A model generated the notes under the pieces. That model did no database searches, had not been told where the DNA came from, and was given only the letters and a program-made list of their open reading frames with translations. The translations under genes were made by a program, and so were the position numbers. This document shows, piece by piece, positions 6,365 through 9,750 of a stretch of 9,750 bases of DNA. Position 1 is the first letter of the stretch; each line of letters starts with the position of its first letter. This DNA comes from Nitrososphaerota archaeon (GTDB lineage Archaea; Thermoproteota; Nitrososphaeria; Nitrososphaerales; Nitrosopumilaceae), in contig JAUXKJ010000005.1 in NCBI GenBank assembly GCA_030624325.1, positions 1 to 9,750 of the forward strand. Reading direction: 5' to 3'.

Positions 6365-6627
6365 ATATTGATGAAGCTACAAAAATCATTTTGAAACCCT
6401 ACATTACAGAAAAGACATTTGCTTTGGTGGAAAATGAGCAAAAGCTGTGTTTTATCGTAGAAAATTCTACTACTAAACCAAAAATTGTTCAGGCTGTAAA
6501 GATTTTGTATAATGAAAATGTATTAACTGTAAATACTGCAAGAACGATTTATGGAAAAAAAGCATATGTTAAATTTGAATCAACGGATAAAGCAAGAGAT
6601 TTGGCTACAAAGATAGGAATGCTATAA
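6361..6627 (+). CDS. rpl23: 50S ribosomal protein uL23 (L23)
   Basis: uL23 binds 23S rRNA beside the tunnel exit and forms part of the docking site for SRP and the Sec channel. The 88-residue protein has the typical archaeal short form: ILKPYITEKTFALVE near residues 10-24, the FIVENSTTKPKI strand-helix switch, and a C-terminal KAYVKFESTDKARDLATKIG. The start ATG overlaps the uL4 stop (ATGA) and is preceded by a GGTGA Shine-Dalgarno-like motif at 6349-6353. In most archaeal clusters uL2 follows, but here a 44-nt gap leads straight to uS19. Confidence 0.95.
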   Translation: MNIDEATKIILKPYITEKTFALVENEQKLCFIVENSTTKPKIVQAVKILYNENVLTVNTARTIYGKKAYVKFESTDKARDLATKIGML

Positions 6628-6660
6628 TATGGTTCAACAAGTTCCTCAAAATACTAAAAA

Positions 6661-6665
6661 GGTGG
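6661..6665 (+). promoter_or_regulatory. Shine-Dalgarno motif setting the uS19 start
   Basis: GGTGG lies 6 nt before the ATG at 6672 and matches the archaeal anti-Shine-Dalgarno region in part. With the in-frame TAA at 6666-6668 it fixes 6672 as the uS19 start in the sequence as given. Confidence 0.55.
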
Positions 6666-6671
6666 TAAAAA

Positions 6672-7067
6672 ATGGTTAAAAAATTTGAGTTTCAAGGAAT
6701 TCCCTTAAAAGAAATTGAGAATATGCCAATGGACAAACTTTTCCAGTTGTTTTCGGCAAGAGCGAGAAGATCTCTTACACGGGGCATTACAGATGGTAAA
6801 AGAAAATTAATCGTAGAAATAAAATCAGCAAAATCCGGAAAAAACAAAAATCCAATTAAAACTCACCTTAGAGATTTGATAATTTTGCCTTACATGACAG
6901 GAGTCCAAATTAGTGTTTTTTCTGGAAAAGAATTTGTCCCAGTAAATATAGTTCCAGAAATGATTGGTCATTATTTAGGCGAATATGTTATTACAAATAA
7001 AAGAGTCAGCCATGGGGCTCCTGGCGTAGGTTCATCCCGTTCTAGTTTGTACGTTCCATTAAAGTGA
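6672..7067 (+). CDS. rps19: 30S ribosomal protein uS19 (S19)
   Basis: uS19 sits in the small-subunit head near the A and P site tRNAs. The 131-residue protein shows the archaeal pattern: a charged start with FQGIPLKEIENMPMDKL, SARARRSLTRG at 28-38, the KTHLRDLIILPYM core at 63-75, GHYLGEY at 99-105, and a C-terminal tail RVSHGAPGVGSSRSSLYVPLK-like block rich in Gly/Ser that contacts tRNA. The ATG at 6672 is the only start allowed, because TAA lies two codons upstream in frame. A 16-codon frame (6629-6679) overlaps the start and may be a leader or a displaced N-terminus. The 3' end overlaps or abuts uL22. Confidence 0.95.
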   Translation: MVKKFEFQGIPLKEIENMPMDKLFQLFSARARRSLTRGITDGKRKLIVEIKSAKSGKNKNPIKTHLRDLIILPYMTGVQISVFSGKEFVPVNIVPEMIGHYLGEYVITNKRVSHGAPGVGSSRSSLYVPLK

Positions 7068-7072
7068 TTTTT

Positions 7073-7531
7073 TTGGGTAAATTCAAATACGCATTCCAAA
7101 ATTTTGATTCAACACGACACGTCCGTTCATCACTACGTGAAAAAGAAATTTCTCACAAGCATTCACGTGAAATTGCAGTTGCAATAAAGGGACTTTCAAT
7201 AGAAAAAGCTAGAGATTATCTACAGGATGTCATTAATAAAAAACGAGCAGTTCCATTCAGAAGATACAAAGAACAAGTTGGGCATAAATCAGATCCTGGT
7301 GTAATGTCAGGACGTTATCCAGGCAAATCTGCTGCTGAATTTTTGAAAGCTCTTGATAATTTAGAATCAAATGCAGAATACAAAGGAATGGATTTAGATA
7401 GACTAAAGCTGATAAATGTAACAGTTCACAAAGGAGTTGTGATCAAAAGATTTATTCCCAGAGCTATGGGCCGAGCTACTCCAAAAAATAATGTTTTGAC
7501 TCATGTTGAACTTGTAGGTCAAGAGGTTTAA
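7073..7531 (+). CDS. rpl22: 50S ribosomal protein uL22 (L22)
   Basis: uL22 binds several 23S domains, and its hairpin lines the exit tunnel. The archaeal/eukaryotic form is clear from [77 protein letters not shown], and the C-terminal [19 protein letters not shown]. Two starts compete. TTG 7073 gives [10 protein letters not shown], which looks like a normal family N-terminus, with GTGAT at 7064-7068 as a possible, closely spaced ribosome site. GTG 7064 overlaps the uS19 stop as GTGA, like other junctions here, but adds a hydrophobic Met-Ile-Phe before that start. I prefer TTG, giving 152 residues; the GTG form has 155. uS3 starts 2 nt after the stop. Confidence 0.93.
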   Translation: MGKFKYAFQNFDSTRHVRSSLREKEISHKHSREIAVAIKGLSIEKARDYLQDVINKKRAVPFRRYKEQVGHKSDPGVMSGRYPGKSAAEFLKALDNLESNAEYKGMDLDRLKLINVTVHKGVVIKRFIPRAMGRATPKNNVLTHVELVGQEV

Positions 7532-7533
7532 AA

Positions 7534-8292
7534 TTGTCATCTGTCAAAAACGTAATCAAAGATAACTATAACATGATGTTGCTAAAAGATTATCTTCGAG
7601 AAAAAATTAAAGATGCTGGTTTTTCAGATGTCGAAATTTCAAAAACACCTACTGGTACAAGAATAGTCCTTCATGTTACAAGACCTGGTATTGTTATAGG
7701 AAGAAAAGGAAGTGGAATACGAGAACTCACTGAAAAACTTGGAAGCGAATTTGGTTTAAAAAATCCACAAATTTCTGTTTCAGAAATTCCAAGACCAGAA
7801 TTAGCTCCTAGTGTGATGTGTAATAGATTAGCATCTCACATTGAACGCGGTACTGCATTTAGACGAGCAACCATGTGGACTTTGCAACAAATTATGGAAG
7901 GTGGTGCCATGGGAGTTCAGATAACAATATCTGGAAAACTTCGAGGAGATCGTTCTGCATTTGAAAAACATTCATTGGGAGTACTTCCAAGGGCAGGACA
8001 TCACGCGGATGTTATAGTTGCCGAAGATATTGCACATGTACGGACTCCTATGGGATTAATTGGAATTCGAATCAGAATTGCTAGAAAAGAAAAAGTCATC
8101 CCTGAATTTGAATTTAAAGAAAAACCTGCCAAGGAAAAGAAAAAACCAGAAGTTGAGATTCCAAAGGAAGCAAAATTAATTGAAGCAATTCCAAAGATTG
8201 AAGCAAAAACGGAAAGTGAACAAATTGAACTTGAATCAAAACATGTGGAAAAATTAGAAACATTAGAAGAAGAAGAGGAGAAGTTAAAGTAA
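7534..8292 (+). CDS. rps3: 30S ribosomal protein uS3 (S3)
   Basis: uS3 forms part of the mRNA entry channel in the small-subunit head. The 252-residue protein has an N-terminal KH type II domain with the G-R-K-G loop at 56-59 (VIGRKGSGI), then the C-terminal domain with [16 protein letters not shown] and [15 protein letters not shown]. Residues about 195-252 form an extra Lys/Glu-rich, probably disordered or helical tail ending in EEEEEKLK; archaeal uS3 often has such a tail but its length varies. TTG 7534 is preceded by GAGG at 7523-7526 with about 7 nt spacing, which supports this start over later ones. The stop shares one base with the uL29 ATG (TAATG). Confidence 0.96.
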   Translation: MSSVKNVIKDNYNMMLLKDYLREKIKDAGFSDVEISKTPTGTRIVLHVTRPGIVIGRKGSGIRELTEKLGSEFGLKNPQISVSEIPRPELAPSVMCNRLASHIERGTAFRRATMWTLQQIMEGGAMGVQITISGKLRGDRSAFEKHSLGVLPRAGHHADVIVAEDIAHVRTPMGLIGIRIRIARKEKVIPEFEFKEKPAKEKKKPEVEIPKEAKLIEAIPKIEAKTESEQIELESKHVEKLETLEEEEEKLK

Positions 8293-8495
8293 TGGGCCGA
8301 TTAAAAATGAAAACCATTCGAGAATTAAACGAAAAGGATCTGCAAGATAAATTACAACAAATGCGTTCTGATCTTACAAAACTTAGACTAGATGCAGCAA
8401 AAGGGACTTTACGAAAAGAAAGTGGAAAGCTTAAACCTCTCAGAAAAAATATTGCAAGAATCAAGACAAGGTTAAGTGAGTTGAAGAAAGAATGA
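8292..8495 (+). CDS. rpl29: 50S ribosomal protein uL29 (L29)
   Basis: uL29 is a small two-helix protein beside uL23 at the tunnel exit. The 67-residue protein has the family pattern: ELNEKDLQDKLQQMRSDLTKLRL in the first helix, the KGTLRKESGKLKPLRKNIARIKTRL stretch, and a KKE end. ATG 8292 overlaps the uS3 stop (TAATG). An in-frame ATG at 8307 would give the shorter MKTIREL start, so the first five residues are uncertain. The last four bases form ATGA with the RNase P gene. Confidence 0.94.
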   Translation: MGRLKMKTIRELNEKDLQDKLQQMRSDLTKLRLDAAKGTLRKESGKLKPLRKNIARIKTRLSELKKE

Positions 8496-8758
8496 TAACA
8501 TCAGAAAATATTGCATCACATGAATTGATTGGTTTAAAAACCGAAGTTGTTGAATCTACTAATCCACAAATTTTGGGATTAAATGGAGTGGTAATTGATG
8601 AAACCAAACATATGTTCGTTATTCAAACCAAAAATGGAAAAAAAATGCTCCCAAAAAAAGAAAATAAATTGAATTTTTCCTTTAATGCTGAAAAATTTAC
8701 GCTATCTGGTGCTTTACTTGAGAAACGATCTCATGAAAGATTAGAGGTAAGGAAATGA
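8492..8758 (+). CDS. rnp1: RNase P protein component 1 (Rpp29/Pop4 homologue)
   Basis: This is one of the archaeal protein cofactors of RNase P, the ribozyme that trims tRNA 5' leaders. The 88-residue protein is close to the usual size of about 90-100. It has the Sm-like barrel pattern: NIASHELIGLKTEVVEST at 6-23, GLNGVVIDETKHMFVIQT at 29-46, KMLPKKENKLNFSF at 51-64, and the C-terminal strand and helix ending EKRSHERLEVRK. Its place between uL29 and uS17 is the classical archaeal one. The aIF1 (SUI1) gene found at this spot in some euryarchaea is absent. ATGA overlaps join it to both neighbours, implying translation coupled to ribosomal proteins. Confidence 0.92.
   Translation: MITSENIASHELIGLKTEVVESTNPQILGLNGVVIDETKHMFVIQTKNGKKMLPKKENKLNFSFNAEKFTLSGALLEKRSHERLEVRK
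8744..8748 (+). promoter_or_regulatory. Shine-Dalgarno motif of uS17
   Basis: GAGGT lies 6 nt before the uS17 ATG at 8755, inside the end of the RNase P gene. It is a clear example of the internal ribosome sites in this operon. Similar motifs precede uL14 (GAGGT at 9064-9068) and uL24 (GGTGGT at 9503-9508). Confidence 0.6.
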
Positions 8759-9078
8759 CAAAAAATATCGGAATGTCAGTAAAGGCACCAAAAAACGAGT
8801 GTAATGATAATTATTGTCCTTTCCATGGAAAGCTAAGCATACGTGGAAAATTATTTGAAGGAAAAGTTGTTAGTGCTAAAGCAAAAAATACAATCGTTTT
8901 ACAAAAGGAATCTCCTGTTTATTTTACCAAGTTCAAACGATATGCAAGAAGCAAAAACACAATTCATGCTTACAAGCCATCCTGCATAGATGTTGAAGAA
9001 GGAGATTTGGTTTTATCAGCAGAATGCAGGCCAGTTGCAAAATCTGTTTCATTTGTTGTTGTAGAGGTTAAGAAATAA
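8755..9078 (+). CDS. rps17: 30S ribosomal protein uS17 (S17, archaeal type)
   Basis: uS17 is a primary small-subunit assembly protein with an OB fold. The 107-residue archaeal/eukaryotic form is shown by CNDNYCPFHGKLSIRG near residues 16-31, with two cysteines and the C-P-F-H-G motif. KFKRYARSKNTIHAYKPSCIDVEEGD follows, then the C-terminal AECRPVAKSVSFVVVE. Bacterial S17 is shorter and lacks the C-P-F-H-G segment. ATG 8755 overlaps the upstream stop as ATGA. The TAA overlaps the uL14 ATG by one base. Confidence 0.96.
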   Translation: MTKNIGMSVKAPKNECNDNYCPFHGKLSIRGKLFEGKVVSAKAKNTIVLQKESPVYFTKFKRYARSKNTIHAYKPSCIDVEEGDLVLSAECRPVAKSVSFVVVEVKK

Positions 9079-9512
9079 TGTCACAAGGAAGGAGTCGTGG
9101 AAAAACAAAAGGAGTAGAGGAGTTTATACCATATATTACTAGAGTTTTGCCAGTTGGTGCCCAAATTAAATGTGCAGATAATTCAGGAGCAAAAATTTTA
9201 GAAATCGTGATGGTACATAAACTCAAAACAAGAGCATCTAGATTGCCTGCAGCTGCGGTTGGGGATTATGTTAATGTTGTAGTAAAAAAAGGCCCTGCAG
9301 AATTAAGAAAACAAGTTCACGGCGCTGTAGTAGTTAGACAAAAATATCCAATTAGAAGATTAAACGGAGTAAGAGTTGTGTTTGAGGATAATGCCGCTGT
9401 TCTAGTTACTCCTGAAGGCGAAATTAAAGGAACTGACATTAAAGGTCCAGTTGCTGCAGAAGCTTCTGAAAAATGGCCAAGGATTGCTAACTTGGCTTCT
9501 ATGGTGGTATAA
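9078..9512 (+). CDS. rpl14: 50S ribosomal protein uL14 (L14)
   Basis: uL14 lies at the subunit interface and forms an intersubunit bridge with the 16S rRNA. The 144-residue protein carries a basic N-terminal extension ([12 protein letters not shown]), then the conserved [17 protein letters not shown] block at 23-39, [11 protein letters not shown] near 62-72, the [24 protein letters not shown] stretch at 87-110 and a C-terminal [25 protein letters not shown] ending. It is somewhat longer than the bacterial protein of about 122 residues, mainly through the basic N-terminus. The ATG overlaps the uS17 stop, and GAGGT at 9064-9068 is a likely ribosome site. Confidence 0.97.
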   Translation: MSQGRSRGKTKGVEEFIPYITRVLPVGAQIKCADNSGAKILEIVMVHKLKTRASRLPAAAVGDYVNVVVKKGPAELRKQVHGAVVVRQKYPIRRLNGVRVVFEDNAAVLVTPEGEIKGTDIKGPVAAEASEKWPRIANLASMVV

Positions 9513-9513
9513 A

Positions 9514-9750
9514 ATGAAACCGACAAAAGTTAGAAATCAACAAATCTATCGTGCACCTTATGCTGTAAAAAGCAAACAATCCGGTAGTAATTTATCAAAA
9601 GAGATTCGTAAAAAATATGGAAGAAGAAGTGTCCGTGTAGTAATTGGTGATTCTGTTAAAGTGATCCGGGGAGAATACACTGGAATTGATGGCAAAGTGA
9701 CAAAGGTATCTATTATGAAAAATAGTGTTGCTATTGAGGGAATAAAACGA
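9514..9750 (+). CDS. rpl24: 50S ribosomal protein uL24 (L24), cut by the window end
   Basis: An open frame starts at ATG 9514, one base after the uL14 stop, and runs 79 codons to the window edge without a stop. The peptide has the archaeal uL24 start [20 protein letters not shown], then [20 protein letters not shown] and the KOW motif [21 protein letters not shown] at about 45-65. uL24 is an assembly initiator that binds 23S rRNA near the tunnel exit. A GGTGGT motif at 9503-9508 with 5-nt spacing supports the start. The position after uL14 is the standard one. The missing C-terminus should carry roughly 40-70 further residues. Confidence 0.93.
   Translation, partial: MKPTKVRNQQIYRAPYAVKSKQSGSNLSKEIRKKYGRRSVRVVIGDSVKVIRGEYTGIDGKVTKVSIMKNSVAIEGIKR

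Noticed and set aside
8114..8464. 116-codon minus-strand open frame under uS3 and uL29
   Set aside because: It is the complement of Lys/Glu-rich codons, giving a Leu/Ser/Phe-rich peptide with no family character; both sense genes are certain.

Overview
The window looks like chromosomal DNA of a low-GC Nitrososphaerota (Thaumarchaeota) archaeon, most likely a Nitrosopumilus/Nitrosarchaeum-type ammonia oxidiser. The support is archaeal-type proteins (proteasome alpha subunit, DUF371, archaeal S17/L14/S3, RNase P protein Rpp29), the archaeal order of the ribosomal protein cluster, AT-rich TATA boxes about 26 nt before start codons, and heavy use of TTG and GTG starts. The genus is inferred from composition and protein style, not from a search.

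Layout. Positions 1-1457 carry a purine-synthesis segment: the 3' end of purF, a small single-span membrane protein of unknown function, and purC. A 304-bp gene-free stretch follows. Positions 1762-3488 hold an ArsR-like winged-helix regulator, a convergent DUF371 gene overlapping its 3' end by 8 bp, and a divergent psmA that appears to share one AT-rich promoter box with DUF371. A SPOUT-class RNA methyltransferase (DUF171/COG2106) comes next, then an easily missed 36-residue membrane peptide gene.

From a strong TATA box at 4525 the rest of the window is one dense ribosomal protein operon on the + strand: uL3, uL4, uL23, uS19, uL22, uS3, uL29, Rpp29 (RNase P), uS17, uL14 and uL24, the last cut by the window edge. 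Most neighbours overlap by 1 or 4 nt, which suggests translational coupling. The usual uL2 gene between uL23 and uS19 is absent; a 44-nt gap with a 16-codon mini-ORF sits there instead.

The genes fit a growth and housekeeping region: IMP synthesis, proteasome assembly, ribosome assembly, rRNA modification and tRNA 5' processing. I see no mobile element, CRISPR array, tRNA, defence system or clearly new multi-gene system. The points worth a second look are two initiation modes (leaderless for first genes, Shine-Dalgarno or coupled inside the operon), the shared divergent promoter box, the unannotated 36-aa membrane peptide, and the missing uL2 with the uS19 leader mini-ORF.
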